Below, piece after piece: positions 31,665 to 41,272 of a DNA stretch of 64,000 nt; within the stretch, counting starts at the first letter, position 1; each line of letters opens with the position of its first letter. The notes under the pieces are model-generated. The model searched no databases and was not told the DNA's origin. It saw only the letters and a program-made list of their open reading frames with translations. A program made the translations under genes and the position numbers. The stretch covers positions 23,117 to 87,116 of the forward strand of contig JAPPFW010000042.1 of the NCBI GenBank assembly GCA_028821575.1, given 5' to 3'. The stretch is from a bacterium. GTDB lineage: Bacteria; Actinomycetota; Acidimicrobiia; Spongiisociales; Spongiisociaceae.

Positions 31665-33809
31665 ATGGACTCACCACATTCTCTCGGAAGGTACGACCTC
31701 ACGGCCCACCTGGCTCGGGGCGGTATGGCGGACGTGTTCGAGGCGTCCGATCGGATGCTGGACCGGCTCGTCGCGGTCAAGATCCTGCACCAGCGTTACG
31801 CCGAGACCGACACGTTCGTAGCACGATTCCGCAAGGAGGCCCAGGCCGCCGCCAACCTCAGCCATCCCAACATCGTTTCCATCTACGACTGGGGTGAGCA
31901 GGAGGGGACCTACTTCATAGTGATGGAACTCGTCAAGGGTCGTTCCCTGCGTGACGTGGTGAAGTCGGAAGGCAAGATCCTGCCACGGCGCGCCGCTGAG
32001 ATCGCCACCGAAGTCTCGTCCGCGCTGGAGGTGGCGCATCGGAACCGGGTGATCCACCGGGACATCAAGCCCGGAAACATACTCCTCTCGGAGGACGGCA
32101 TCGTCAAGGTCACCGACTTCGGCGTGGCCCGCGCCTGGGATGACTCGGAGGATCTCACCAAGACCGGCGCTGTCATCGGAACCGCCACCTACTTCAGCCC
32201 CGAGCAGGCCCGCGGGGACCCGGCGGACGAACGTTCCGATATCTACAGCCTGGGCGTGGTGCTCTACGAGATGCTGGTGGGGCGACCGCCCTTCAGCGGG
32301 GAAACCCCCGTCTCGGTGGCCTACCAGCACGTCACCGCCGAGGTGCCCGTGCCTAGCCGCCTCAACCCGGACGTACCGCCGGAGTTGGAGGCAATCGTGA
32401 TGAAGAGCCTCGCCAAGGATCCCGCCCGGCGTTACGAAACGGCAGCCGATATCCGTCGCGACCTCCTGCTCTTCCTTCAGGGAAGAACACCTCCCCCGCG
32501 GCCCACCCCACCGCGGCCTGCGCCCACCCAGGCTGTCCGCAGGCCCGATCTTCCGCCGCCCACCGTTTCGCCGGACGAGGTCTACCGGCGGGTGCATGCC
32601 ACCCCCCGCCAGCCGTCGCAGGTTCCATTCGTCATTACATCGATAGCCTTGGCCGCCCTCGTTGTGGTCGGAGTCTGGTACCTGTTCAACGTCCTCACGG
32701 ACCAGCCAGGCGAGACCACCACCACAACCGGCGTCAGGACCGTAGTGGTGCCGGACGTCGCCGGAAGGCCGAGGGACGAGGCCCTCCAGATGCTTCAGGA
32801 GGCCGGATTCAACTTCGCTCCTCCGCTGGAGGAGTCGAGCGACAAGGCGGAAGGCACGGTGATCCGGACCGAGCCGAGCGCGGGAACGGAACTCGATGAG
32901 TCCGAGCCGGTGACCATCGTGATCTCCCTCGGGCCCGTGCAGATCCAGATACCCAACGTGGTGGGCTCGACGCTGGAACGGGCCAAGGCTTCCCTCGCAG
33001 GACAAGGTTTCACGGTCGTGGAACGAACCACCCGGCACGACACGATCGGAGCGGGACTGGTTGTCTCCCAGGACCCCGGCGGTGGGGCCAGCGCGCCGAG
33101 GGGGTCCACTGTAGAACTTGTGGTGTCGGCAGGACCGGAGCCCATCCAGATGCCGCGCGTTACCGGCCTGACCAGAGATCGGGCCGAGGGCAGGCTCGAG
33201 GGTCTGGACTTGGAGGTCGAGGTCGCGACCAGCTTCCACGACGATGTGGAAGAAGGGCTGGTGATAAGCCAGAGCCCGGCGCCGGGCACCGATATCAATC
33301 CCGGTTGGACCGTTCAGATCGTCGTGTCGAGCGGCCCTGAGGAGACCGAGGTCGAACTGGAGGATCTGTCGGGGAGGTCGACCGGCGATGCGACCGCATG
33401 GCTGGAAGAGTCGGGCTTCGAGGCGGTCATCGAGCAGGAGAGCAGCCAGGAGGTCGCGGCAGGCTCGGTGATCCGGACCGAGCCGGCAGGAGGCACCTCG
33501 CTCGAGCCCGGATCCCGGGTGGTGGTCGTGGAGTCCACCGGATCGCCGATCATCACCGTACCCGACCTCACGGGCTCCACCATCGACGAGGCGGAGGTTA
33601 CCCTGACCGATCTGGGCCTGTTGCTGGAGGTTGCCAACTCGCCACGTTCGGTCGCCGACCCTAGCCTGGACGGTAGGGTCGTCCGGCAAGCCCCGAGTCC
33701 GGGAGAGCAGTTGGTTGAGGGCGAGGCGGTGCTGGCGGTGCTTGGCGAGTACACCCCGGAGCCTACGCAGCCACAGGACGGCAACGACGAGGAATCGGAG
33801 ACCGGATGA
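31665..33809 (+). CDS. pknB: Serine/threonine protein kinase PknB with five PASTA domains
   Basis: 714 residues from ATG 31665, chosen because AGGGG is 5 bp upstream. Kinase domain ~9-275: LARGGMADVFEA glycine loop, VAVKIL lysine, HRDIKPGNILL catalytic loop, VTDFGVAR and GTATYFSPEQARG activation segment; all key residues are present. A Pro-rich linker leads to one transmembrane helix (~325-348, PFVITSIALAALVVVGVWYL), then five PASTA repeats (starts near VVVPDVAG, IQIPNVVG, IQMPRVTG, VELEDLSG, ITVPDLTG). The extracellular part senses peptidoglycan fragments or lipid II in homologues. The fourth repeat is atypical. The stop overlaps the next gene. Confidence 0.95.
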   Translation: MDSPHSLGRYDLTAHLARGGMADVFEASDRMLDRLVAVKILHQRYAETDTFVARFRKEAQAAANLSHPNIVSIYDWGEQEGTYFIVMELVKGRSLRDVVKSEGKILPRRAAEIATEVSSALEVAHRNRVIHRDIKPGNILLSEDGIVKVTDFGVARAWDDSEDLTKTGAVIGTATYFSPEQARGDPADERSDIYSLGVVLYEMLVGRPPFSGETPVSVAYQHVTAEVPVPSRLNPDVPPELEAIVMKSLAKDPARRYETAADIRRDLLLFLQGRTPPPRPTPPRPAPTQAVRRPDLPPPTVSPDEVYRRVHATPRQPSQVPFVITSIALAALVVVGVWYLFNVLTDQPGETTTTTGVRTVVVPDVAGRPRDEALQMLQEAGFNFAPPLEESSDKAEGTVIRTEPSAGTELDESEPVTIVISLGPVQIQIPNVVGSTLERAKASLAGQGFTVVERTTRHDTIGAGLVVSQDPGGGASAPRGSTVELVVSAGPEPIQMPRVTGLTRDRAEGRLEGLDLEVEVATSFHDDVEEGLVISQSPAPGTDINPGWTVQIVVSSGPEETEVELEDLSGRSTGDATAWLEESGFEAVIEQESSQEVAAGSVIRTEPAGGTSLEPGSRVVVVESTGSPIITVPDLTGSTIDEAEVTLTDLGLLLEVANSPRSVADPSLDGRVVRQAPSPGEQLVEGEAVLAVLGEYTPEPTQPQDGNDEESETG

Positions 33810-34753
33810 AACCGGTGGCAAGCCACCGTGGCGCGCCGGGCACGACCGGTAAGGAGCCGGCCGTGCTCATCACCGACGCCGTGTTCCGCTACGGCACCGA
33901 GGTGGTGTTCGATCGCTCCAGCCTGGCCATAGAACCCGGGACGATCACCGCCCTCATCGGTCCCAACGGCGCCGGGAAGTCCACCCTTCTCAACGGGATC
34001 GCCGGCCTGATCCCCCTGTCGGCGGGCCGCGTCGAACTGGGAACGGCCAACGGCCGGCCCTTGCGGCTTTCCTATGTGTTGCAGGACACCAAGATCAACC
34101 AGTCGCTCCCGGTCACGGTTCGCGAGGTGGTGAGCATGGGCCGCTACCCCGGCAAGGGACCCATAAGACCCCTCTCCAAGCGTGATCGGCAACTCGTGGA
34201 CGAGGTGATGGAGCGAACGAACATCAGCCATCTGGCCAAGCGCCACCTCTCACGGTTGTCGGGCGGACAGCGCCACCGCGTGCTCCTCGCCCAAGGCTTG
34301 GTCCAGGATCACGAGATCCTGCTGCTCGACGAGCCGGCAACCGGACTCGATCTGGTGTCGATCCAAGCCATCAGGGACACGGTGCGCGAGGAGGCCAACA
34401 TCGGATGCACGGTGATCCTGACCACCCATGACATGGCCGACGCCTGGACAGCCGACCATGTGGTGCTGCTTGCCGGAAGAATCATCACGAGCGGCCCGCC
34501 CGAGGAGGTCCTCCAGTCGTCGCACCTCATCGAAGCGTACGGAACAGCCCTGCTGAACGTGGACGGAACCCACCTCCTCCTGGACGATCCACATCACGAA
34601 CACCCCGACTCCCACCAGCCGACCATGCGATCGATCAGCGTGGAGACATGGGAGTGGCTCCGCGAGGAGATACCCCGGCTACTCGGTGCTTCACCCGAGG
34701 ACATGATCGCGGGCAGGACCAAGCACGTGGACTCCGAACCGCCCAAGGAGTAA
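33806..34753 (+). CDS. Orphan ABC transporter ATP-binding protein, metal (Zn/Mn)-uptake type
   Basis: 315 residues. Walker A IGPNGAGKST, Q-loop YVLQD, signature LSGGQRHRV, Walker B ILLLDEPATGLD, switch His in LTTHDM. Best resemblance is to ATPases of the zinc/manganese/chelate importers. A C-terminal extension of ~70 residues has a His/Asp-rich run (LLLDDPHHEHPDSHQP), a plausible metal-sensing segment. No permease or binding protein is adjacent. Its ATG overlaps pknB by 4 bp, an unusual coupling to the growth operon. Confidence 0.85.
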   Translation: MKPVASHRGAPGTTGKEPAVLITDAVFRYGTEVVFDRSSLAIEPGTITALIGPNGAGKSTLLNGIAGLIPLSAGRVELGTANGRPLRLSYVLQDTKINQSLPVTVREVVSMGRYPGKGPIRPLSKRDRQLVDEVMERTNISHLAKRHLSRLSGGQRHRVLLAQGLVQDHEILLLDEPATGLDLVSIQAIRDTVREEANIGCTVILTTHDMADAWTADHVVLLAGRIITSGPPEEVLQSSHLIEAYGTALLNVDGTHLLLDDPHHEHPDSHQPTMRSISVETWEWLREEIPRLLGASPEDMIAGRTKHVDSEPPKE

Positions 34754-34832
34754 GGCCGTCGCCCGTCGCCGACGAGTCATACGCATCCGAATACCCCTAC
34801 AGGTCCACTTCTTGGCCATAAGGCACAAGCCA

Positions 34833-35390
34833 CTAGCCCAGAAAGTTCTCCAGGAGGGCCATGCCTTCTACGGTGAGAACGCTTTCGGGGTGGAATTGAA
34901 CGCCATGGATGTCGTGTTCCCGGTGTCTCACGCCTTGGACCACATCGTCCTCGCTCCAGGCACAGGGCTGTAGAACGCCGGGGAGCCTTGCCGCGGACAG
35001 CGAGTGGTACCGCGTCGCGACGAACGGGTTGCTCAGCCCCTTGAAGACTCCGTCGCCGTCGTGGCGGACGGAGGAGGTCTTCCCGTGCATGACCCGGGGC
35101 GCAAGGTCCACCTGCCCACCGAACGCCGTCACGATCGCCTGATGGCCGAGGCAGACACCGAGAATCGGGACGCGGCCTGCGAAGCGCCGGATGTACGCTA
35201 TGGAGTAACCGGCATCCTCGGGGCGGCCCGGACCCGGCGAGATGACCACCCGCTCCGGGTTCAGTGCAGCCGCCCCATTCGCGTCCAACTGATCGTTCCG
35301 CACGACCGTGGGCTCCGCGCCCAACTCGCCCAGGTACTGGACCAGGTTGAACGTGAAGCTGTCGTAGTTGTCGAGCACCAGGATCCTCAT
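34833..35390 (-). CDS. trpG: Class I glutamine amidotransferase, anthranilate/aminodeoxychorismate synthase component II
   Basis: 185 residues from ATG 35390 ([20 protein letters not shown]). Catalytic triad: Cys in GVCLGHQAI, His and Glu in [10 protein letters not shown]; oxyanion loop [11 protein letters not shown]. It supplies ammonia to chorismate-utilising component I (TrpE or PabB), which is not in the window. Its place between crgA and the pknB operon is the same as in other actinobacteria, where it is annotated trpG or pabA. Which pathway it serves cannot be settled here. Confidence 0.92.
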   Translation of the reverse strand: MRILVLDNYDSFTFNLVQYLGELGAEPTVVRNDQLDANGAAALNPERVVISPGPGRPEDAGYSIAYIRRFAGRVPILGVCLGHQAIVTAFGGQVDLAPRVMHGKTSSVRHDGDGVFKGLSNPFVATRYHSLSAARLPGVLQPCAWSEDDVVQGVRHREHDIHGVQFHPESVLTVEGMALLENFLG

Positions 35391-35482
35391 AGCGTGCACG
35401 AGGATACCGGGCCGGGTTCGCAAGACCCCGGAGAACCCGCGAAGTTTGTACAGGACGGCCCGGGAGCGGTTACCCTTTGGTA

Positions 35483-35728
35483 ATGCCGCAATCCAAGGGA
35501 CGCCGCAAAGCCAAGACCGTTCGGAGGCCGACGCCGCCCAAGAGCGCGTCCGGAGGCAAGCGCGCCAAGCAGTCGCCGAAGATCTACGTTGCGATCATGT
35601 TCGGCCTGATGGTCTTGGGCGTGCTGATGGTCGTGACCCGCTACATCCTCGACACCCCCTCATGGCTGCTGCTGGCAGGGCTCGGATGCATGGGTGCCGG
35701 TTTTCTCATGACCACCAACTATCACTAG
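35483..35728 (+). CDS. crgA: Cell division protein CrgA
   Basis: 81 residues. A basic N-terminal half ([16 protein letters not shown]) is followed by two transmembrane helices (~36-54 [19 protein letters not shown] and ~61-78 [20 protein letters not shown]), the standard CrgA plan. It localises to the septum and regulates FtsZ/PBP recruitment. Start ATG 35483, two codons after a TTG. Divergent from the amidotransferase gene, as in other actinobacteria. Confidence 0.9.
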   Translation: MPQSKGRRKAKTVRRPTPPKSASGGKRAKQSPKIYVAIMFGLMVLGVLMVVTRYILDTPSWLLLAGLGCMGAGFLMTTNYH

Positions 35729-35867
35729 GTGCCAGGTGCCAGTTAACGGTTATCGCCCCTAGCCCGTCCTCAGCAACAGCTGTATCGCAGTCGAGTATCA
35801 CCAGCCACCAAGTTACACATGTGTGGTTTTCCCCTGAGTTATCCGGGCTCTGTGGAAAACCAGAAGG

Positions 35868-36113
35868 TCACTCGGCGGGGACTTCGTCCATCTCCTCGCG
35901 GCAGTGGCGGGGGGGTTTCGGCTCGGCGACATTGGTGACGGTCATCGTCACCTGCGTGCCGCACAAACTACACCTGAAGCGCCGCCGGGTATCCACCACA
36001 TCTTCGGGGTCGATCTCGGGAGGCGGGTTGGCCACCGCCCGTATCGCCGTCATCAGCACGGTCCAGATCACCGCTCCTATCAGCAGGGCGATGATGATGT
36101 TCAGCAAGGTCAC
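35868..36113 (-). CDS. Small membrane protein with zinc-ribbon-like cysteines
   Basis: 81 residues, GTG start. One N-terminal transmembrane helix (LLNIIIALLIGAVIWTVLMTAI), an acidic linker, then FRCSLCGTQVTMTV and RHCREEMDEVPAE, where CxxC and a later H-C could hold one zinc. No family name recognised. It follows the thiolase gene by 40 bp on the same strand, so it may be co-transcribed, although a functional link is not obvious. Confidence 0.65.
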   Translation of the reverse strand: MTLLNIIIALLIGAVIWTVLMTAIRAVANPPPEIDPEDVVDTRRRFRCSLCGTQVTMTVTNVAEPKPPRHCREEMDEVPAE

Positions 36114-36153
36114 CGCGGCCCGTTCCCGACCCTCTCCGCCATCCGGCGAACCG

Positions 36154-37332
36154 CTATGCGACCCTCTCGAGGATCATGGCGTTAGCCATCCCACCCCCCT
36201 CGCACATGGTCTGGAGACCGTAACGGGCTCCTCGACGCTCCATCTCGTGGACGAGCGTGGCCGTCAGCTTGGCGCCCGTCCCGCCGAGAGGGTGACCCAG
36301 GGCGATCGCGCCTCCGTTGACGTTCGTCCGCTGCCACAGGGCTTCGGGATCGCTGCCTCCGTGCTCCGCGAGCCATATAGCGACGACCGACGCGAATGCC
36401 TCGTTCACCTCGAACAGGTCGATGTCGTCGACAGCGAGGCCACATCTGCCCAGCACCCTGGTGGTGGCCGGGATGGGCCCGGTGAGCATGGTGACGGGGT
36501 CGACGCCCGCCAACGCGAACCCGACGAAGCGCGCTTTGGGAGTCAGGTCGAACTCGTGCGCCTTCGCTTCCGACATGATGAGCACCGCAGCAGCACCGTC
36601 GGATATCTGCGACGAGTTGCCGGCGGTCACGACACCGTCGGGTTTGAATACCGGACCGAGGCCGGCCAGCACCTCCATCGAGGTATCGGGTCGGATTCCC
36701 TCGTCGGTGACCATCACCTCCCTCGATCCGTTCAGCGCCACCTCGACCGGGACGATCTCCGGGTCGAACCGCCCCTCCTCTGTAGCCTGGGCAGCCCGCA
36801 TGTGCGAGTCGTAGGCGATCCGGTCGAGGGACGCCCTCGACAGTCCCCACTTCTCGGCGATCATCTCGGCTGATATGCCCTGTGGGACGAGGCTGGCGGC
36901 GTATCGCTCGACCATGCGGGGGCCGAACGGCTTGCCGGGTCCCTGATGGGCTGTGATCCCCATCGGAACGCGGGTCATGGACTCGACCCCGCCCGCGATG
37001 GCCACGTCGTAGGCGCCCGCCATCACCCCCTGCGCGGCGAAGTGCGACGACTGCTGGCCGGATCCGCACTGGCGGTCGATCGTCGTACCCACCACGTCTT
37101 CGGGAAAGCCGGCCGCCAGCGCCGCGTTGCGACCCACGTTGAGGCTCTGCTCGCCGGTCTGCATCACGCAGCCCATGATCACGTCGTCCACCAGGCCTGG
37201 ATCCATGTCGTTCCGCTCGACGAGGGCGCGCAGGGTGATGGCTGCGAGATCCACCGGGTGGTAGCCGCCGAGCTTGCCGTTCCGCTTGCCGGTGGGGGTG
37301 CGCACCGCATCCACGATCACTGCTCTCTTCAT
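36154..37332 (-). CDS. Acetyl-CoA C-acyltransferase (thiolase)
   Basis: 392 residues. Nucleophilic Cys in DRQCGSGQQS (~C89), active-site NEAFA, His in GGAIALGHPLGGTGA, and second Cys in CEGGGMANA. The VRTPTGKRNGKLGG start is typical of degradative or biosynthetic type II thiolases. Acts on 3-oxoacyl-CoA in beta-oxidation or condenses acetyl-CoA; no other fatty-acid genes are adjacent to decide. Good ATG start at 37332. Confidence 0.93.
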   Translation of the reverse strand: MKRAVIVDAVRTPTGKRNGKLGGYHPVDLAAITLRALVERNDMDPGLVDDVIMGCVMQTGEQSLNVGRNAALAAGFPEDVVGTTIDRQCGSGQQSSHFAAQGVMAGAYDVAIAGGVESMTRVPMGITAHQGPGKPFGPRMVERYAASLVPQGISAEMIAEKWGLSRASLDRIAYDSHMRAAQATEEGRFDPEIVPVEVALNGSREVMVTDEGIRPDTSMEVLAGLGPVFKPDGVVTAGNSSQISDGAAAVLIMSEAKAHEFDLTPKARFVGFALAGVDPVTMLTGPIPATTRVLGRCGLAVDDIDLFEVNEAFASVVAIWLAEHGGSDPEALWQRTNVNGGAIALGHPLGGTGAKLTATLVHEMERRGARYGLQTMCEGGGMANAMILERVA

Positions 37333-37382
37333 GGCTACTCCTCGTCGGGTGATCGTTCGTTTCCGGTTCCGGGTGTCCGGGG

Positions 37383-37456
37383 TGGAGGTGATCGGATTCG
37401 AACCGACGGCCTCCTGGATGCAAACCAGGCGCTCTGCCAGACTGAGCTACACCCCC
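37383..37456 (-). tRNA. tRNA-Ala (anticodon TGC)
   Basis: 74 nt on the minus strand. Acceptor arms GGGGGTG/CACCTCC with discriminator A; D-arm GCTCAGTCTGGCAGAGC; anticodon stem CCTGG/CCAGG with loop TTTGCAT giving anticodon TGC; T-arm GTCGG-TTCGAAT-CCGAT. CCA is not encoded. It decodes GCA and, by wobble, other GCN codons. Confidence 0.95.
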
Positions 37457-37533
37457 GACAGGTACCAGTCTATGCCAGGCGCGACGCGATCGATGCCGGA
37501 TGGATGCCTCGGGCCGGCAGCCTCAGGCGATGG

Positions 37534-39096
37534 TCAAGGCAGGGCCCGCCCTGCCATCGCGCCGGTAGGGTTGCCGTTCTCCACCGCGATGCGGCCGTTG
37601 ACCAGCACGTACTCGATTCCCTCCGGGTGGCTCTTGGGGTCGTCGTAGGTGGCGGTGTCGGTCACGACGTCCGGGTCGAAGACCACCACGTCGGCTGCCT
37701 TTCCGGGTTGGATCAGGCCGCGGTCACCGAATCCGAAGCGGGAGGCCGGGAAGCCCGTCATGCGGTTGATCAGGTCCTCCAACGAGTTGCCGTACCGTCT
37801 CCGCAGCGGACCCAGCACCTTCGGGAAGGTGCCGTATGCCCTCGGGTGCGGCTTGTCTCCCGCCAGGATGCTGTCACTGCTGACCGCGTAGTCCTCCCGC
37901 TCCAGCAGCTTCATGTACTTCTCGCTGCCGGCTTCCACTACCTCGTCGGGAGGCGGGGGCATACGATGGCCCACCTCCAGGTTCTCCTCCAGGAGGATCC
38001 GGCAGACGAACTCTTCGCACGTCTCGAAGCCGCGCGCCTCGGTCGCCTCCGGGATGGTGAGGCCGACCAGATGGTTGTTGAGATCAGACGGGGCGTGGCT
38101 GATCATCATGTCGCCCCATGACATGATTCGGTTGGCCAACCGAACCCCGGCGACCTCCCCCTCCATGCGCCTGCGCAACTCCGGGTCGGCGAGCCGTTCG
38201 AGGATCTCGTCGGGGCCGCCCACCTGGGCCCACGGCGGGAGGAAGGCCATGAGGGTGCTCGACCCGGAGAAGTACGGGTAGGCGTCGAAGGTCACGTCGA
38301 GGCCGTCGGCCTTGGCCCGGTCGATGACCGAGATGTCCCAGCCGGGACCGAAGTGCGTGTAATGCAGCCCGATCCCCGACCCGCGGCTGACATCCATGGC
38401 CTCCTGCACCGGGTCGAACGGTTCCCCCCGGAAGATGGTGCGAAGGTGCGGGGCGAACACGCCGTCGGCAGCCGGGCGGCACAACTCGATCAACTCCTGC
38501 GTGTCCGAGTAGACCTGCGGGTAGTAGGCCAGCCCGGTGGAGAACCCGACCCCCCACTCCTCCATGCCCCGTTCGACCAGGCGCTGGGCCCGCCTCAGGT
38601 CGTCACCGACCAGCGGGAAGTCCTTCATGCCCACAACCTCGAGGCGAATGGCGCCGTGGGGGATCAGGTAGGCGGTGTTGATGGCGACATTCCCGTCGAA
38701 CCGGTCCCGGTACTCGGCCACGCTCGACCAGTCCCAGCCCACGTCCAGGCTGGTGTTGAGCCCCGCCAGGTAGCGGCGGTAGAGCTGCAGGTTGTCCGGG
38801 GACAGGGGCGCGTAGGAGAGGCCGTCCTGGCCCAGCACCTCGGTCGTGACCCCCTGCAGGAGCTTCGGAGCATGCTGCGGATCGGCGAGGAGCATGACAT
38901 CGGAGTGGGCGTGCAAGTCGATGAACCCGGGCGCCACCACCTTCCCATCGGCCTCGATCGTCACCCCGGCCCCAGCGTCATCAAGTCGATCAACGGCTGC
39001 GATGGCGCCTCCCGTTATCCCGACATCGGCGGAGAGGCCGGGTCCTCCGGATCCATCGATGACGGTCCCGTTTCGGATGATGACGTCGAACGTCAT
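37534..39096 (-). CDS. D-aminoacylase / N-acyl-D-amino-acid deacylase family amidohydrolase
   Basis: 520 residues from ATG 39096, preceded by GAAGGAGG. Amidohydrolase-superfamily fold: small beta-sandwich at both ends (MTFDVIIRNGTVIDGSGGPG, GLIQPGKAADVVVFDPD) around a metal barrel starting GFIDLHAHSDV (HxH). Later Glu/His ligands are plausibly in IPHGAIR and ISHAPSD, and AVSSDSILAGDKPHPRAYGTFPKVLG holds the conserved SDS...HPR motif of D-aminoacylases. Removes N-acyl groups from D-amino acids or related amides. It follows the Opp/Dpp transporter genes on the same strand and probably acts on what they import. Confidence 0.88.
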   Translation of the reverse strand: MTFDVIIRNGTVIDGSGGPGLSADVGITGGAIAAVDRLDDAGAGVTIEADGKVVAPGFIDLHAHSDVMLLADPQHAPKLLQGVTTEVLGQDGLSYAPLSPDNLQLYRRYLAGLNTSLDVGWDWSSVAEYRDRFDGNVAINTAYLIPHGAIRLEVVGMKDFPLVGDDLRRAQRLVERGMEEWGVGFSTGLAYYPQVYSDTQELIELCRPAADGVFAPHLRTIFRGEPFDPVQEAMDVSRGSGIGLHYTHFGPGWDISVIDRAKADGLDVTFDAYPYFSGSSTLMAFLPPWAQVGGPDEILERLADPELRRRMEGEVAGVRLANRIMSWGDMMISHAPSDLNNHLVGLTIPEATEARGFETCEEFVCRILLEENLEVGHRMPPPPDEVVEAGSEKYMKLLEREDYAVSSDSILAGDKPHPRAYGTFPKVLGPLRRRYGNSLEDLINRMTGFPASRFGFGDRGLIQPGKAADVVVFDPDVVTDTATYDDPKSHPEGIEYVLVNGRIAVENGNPTGAMAGRALP

Positions 39097-39097
39097 C

Positions 39098-40144
39098 TCA
39101 CACTTCCTCCTTCTGGTCACTGCCCCCTGACCACTGAACACTGACCACCGGCTCCGGTATCCGGTCGAGCACGCAACGGACCTCTCGGCCCCTCGCCCCG
39201 GCGAGGCGGAGGGACTGGGGCTTCAGGCACTCCGGCCGGGAGTACGGACAACGGGGCTCGAACCGGCAGCCCGGCGGCACGGTTGCCACATCCAGGGCTT
39301 CTCCGCGGATCACCTCACCCCTCTGCTCGGCGCGTAGCTTCGGGCGGGGGACGCTTTCGAGCAGGGCCTTGGTGTACGGGTGGCGGGGTTGGCCGAACAC
39401 GTCGGCGGTTGCGCCGGATTCGACGATCTGGCCTGCGTACATGACCGCCACCCGCTCGCTGAGGTGGCTTATGACCCGCAGGTCGTGGGATATGAACAGG
39501 TAGGCCATGCCCAGTTCCTGCTGGAGGCGCTTGAGGAGGTTCAGGATCTGGGCCTGCACCGACACATCCAGCGCCGAGGTCGGTTCGTCCGCCACTATCA
39601 GCTTGGGTCGCAGGGCGATGGCGCGGGCGATGCAGACCCGCTGGGCCTGGCCGCCGCTCAACTCGTGGGGGAAGCGGTCGGCAATGGTGGCTGGAAGGCC
39701 CACCGTGGAGAGCAGTTCGACCACCCTGTCCAGCCCCTCGTTGGCGCTGCGGATCTCTCCGTGCGTACGGAGGGGATGGGCGACCGCCTGCAGGACGGAA
39801 TGGCGGGGATTGAGCGAGGAGAGCGGATCCTGGAAGATCAACTGCATCTGGCGGCGGAGCCCCCGCAGCTCCTGCTTCTCGAGATCGAGGAGGTCGGCAC
39901 CATCGAATTCGATCGTGCCCTCGTCGGGACGTTCCAGCGCGAGGAGCAAGCGACCCACCGTCGTCTTGCCCGACCCGCTCTCTCCGACCAGCCCGAGCGT
40001 TTCCCCTGATCGGATGGTCAGGCTGACGTCGTCGCAGGCCCTGACGACCGGCGCGGGGCGCAGCAGGGCGATGTCTCGCAGCGGGCGCGGCAGCGGGTAG
40101 TACCTCTTGAGCCCCGTGATGGTGACCAGTGGCCGCTCGGTCAC
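39098..40144 (-). CDS. Peptide ABC transporter ATP-binding protein, OppF/DppF type
   Basis: 348 residues, GTG start overlapping the OppD-type gene by 4 bp. Walker A GESGSGKTT, signature LSGGQAQRV, Walker B LIVADEPTSALD, switch His ISHDL. The C-terminal oligopeptide-family extension carries an iron-sulfur-like Cys set (CRFEPRCPYSRPECL). Energises uptake of peptides or acylated amino acids with its OppD partner. Confidence 0.93.
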   Translation of the reverse strand: MTERPLVTITGLKRYYPLPRPLRDIALLRPAPVVRACDDVSLTIRSGETLGLVGESGSGKTTVGRLLLALERPDEGTIEFDGADLLDLEKQELRGLRRQMQLIFQDPLSSLNPRHSVLQAVAHPLRTHGEIRSANEGLDRVVELLSTVGLPATIADRFPHELSGGQAQRVCIARAIALRPKLIVADEPTSALDVSVQAQILNLLKRLQQELGMAYLFISHDLRVISHLSERVAVMYAGQIVESGATADVFGQPRHPYTKALLESVPRPKLRAEQRGEVIRGEALDVATVPPGCRFEPRCPYSRPECLKPQSLRLAGARGREVRCVLDRIPEPVVSVQWSGGSDQKEEV

Positions 40145-41265
40145 GATGGACCCCCCACGGGCCCCACCTCGCTCCCCTCACCGGCGCCGCGCCGGGCCTC
40201 CACACCGGCCGCCTGCGGGCTGTCGTAGAAGCAGGCCACCCGATGGTGCGTGCCGACCTCTCGCAGGGGAGGGCGCTCGATGGCGCACCGGGGATCGAGC
40301 CGGTGCGGGCAGCGATCGTAGAAGGCGCACCCGGCGAAGGGCTCGGTGAGGTCCGGCATAGCGCCCTCCATGGTGACCAGCCACTCCTGATCGTCGTCGA
40401 GGTCGGGCGTCGAGGCGAGCAGTCCCTGCGTATACGGATGCCGCGGGTTGGTGAACAGATCACGGACCCGGGCCTCCTCGACGATCCTCCCCGCGTACAT
40501 GACATATACCCGATCGCAGTTCTCCGCCACCAGCCCTATGTCGTGGGTGATCAGCAGCAGGCCCATCTCCATCTCCTGCTGCAGCTCCGCGATGAGCTCG
40601 AGCACCTGCGCCTCGATGGTCACATCGAGGGCGGTGGTGGGTTCGTCCGCGATCAGCAGCGACGGGCTCCAAGCCAGGCCGGCAGCGATCATCACCCTCT
40701 GGCGCAGGCCGCCGCTGAACTCGTGGGGGAAGCTCCTCACTCGGCGCTCCGACCCCGGTATGCGAACCCTGCGGAACAACTCGACGACCCGAGCCCTGAT
40801 CCTCCCGGTGATGCGGCGAAGCCGGTGCAACGCCAGCAACTCGTCGAGCACGACGGCCATCCTCCTACGGCCGGGCTGATGAACCCTCATCCCGTCCGCC
40901 ACCTGCTCGCCCACCCGCAGGACGGGATTGAGGCTGCTCATCGGGTCCTGGAAGATCATGGCGATGTCCCGGCCCCGGATGTTGCGGATCGCCTCGGCCG
41001 ATTGGCGGCGAAGGTCCATTCCGTTGAAGACGATCCGCCCGGACTCGACCCGCCCGGGTCGGGTTGTCAGGCCCATGACAGCCAGGGCGGTCTGGCTCTT
41101 CCCGGAACCGGACTCACCGACGAGCCCCACCGCCTCGCCCTTGGCAATCTCGAGGTCGATGCCGTCCACGGCCCGCACCACGCCGCTGCGGGTGTAGAAG
41201 TAGACCCGCAGGTCTTCGACACTGAGCACGGTCCCGGCATCCGCCGCTCCGTTTGCCGCCGTCAT
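40141..41265 (-). CDS. Peptide ABC transporter ATP-binding protein, OppD/DppD type
   Basis: 374 residues. Walker A GESGSGKSQTA, Q-loop MIFQDPMSSLNP, signature FSGGLRQRV, Walker B LLIADEPTTALD, switch His ITHDI, and a C-terminal Cys-rich segment (CAFYDRCPHRLDPRC). An insertion of ~25 basic residues after VADGMRVHQPG (RRRMAVVLDELLALHRLRRI) is longer than usual for the family. 7 bp separate it from the upstream permease gene. Confidence 0.93.
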   Translation of the reverse strand: MTAANGAADAGTVLSVEDLRVYFYTRSGVVRAVDGIDLEIAKGEAVGLVGESGSGKSQTALAVMGLTTRPGRVESGRIVFNGMDLRRQSAEAIRNIRGRDIAMIFQDPMSSLNPVLRVGEQVADGMRVHQPGRRRMAVVLDELLALHRLRRITGRIRARVVELFRRVRIPGSERRVRSFPHEFSGGLRQRVMIAAGLAWSPSLLIADEPTTALDVTIEAQVLELIAELQQEMEMGLLLITHDIGLVAENCDRVYVMYAGRIVEEARVRDLFTNPRHPYTQGLLASTPDLDDDQEWLVTMEGAMPDLTEPFAGCAFYDRCPHRLDPRCAIERPPLREVGTHHRVACFYDSPQAAGVEARRGAGEGSEVGPVGGPS

Positions 41266-41272
41266 ATCAGCT

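Noticed and set aside
31671..33821. 716-residue minus-strand open frame
   Set aside because: Fully antisense to pknB, whose kinase and PASTA motifs are unmistakable.
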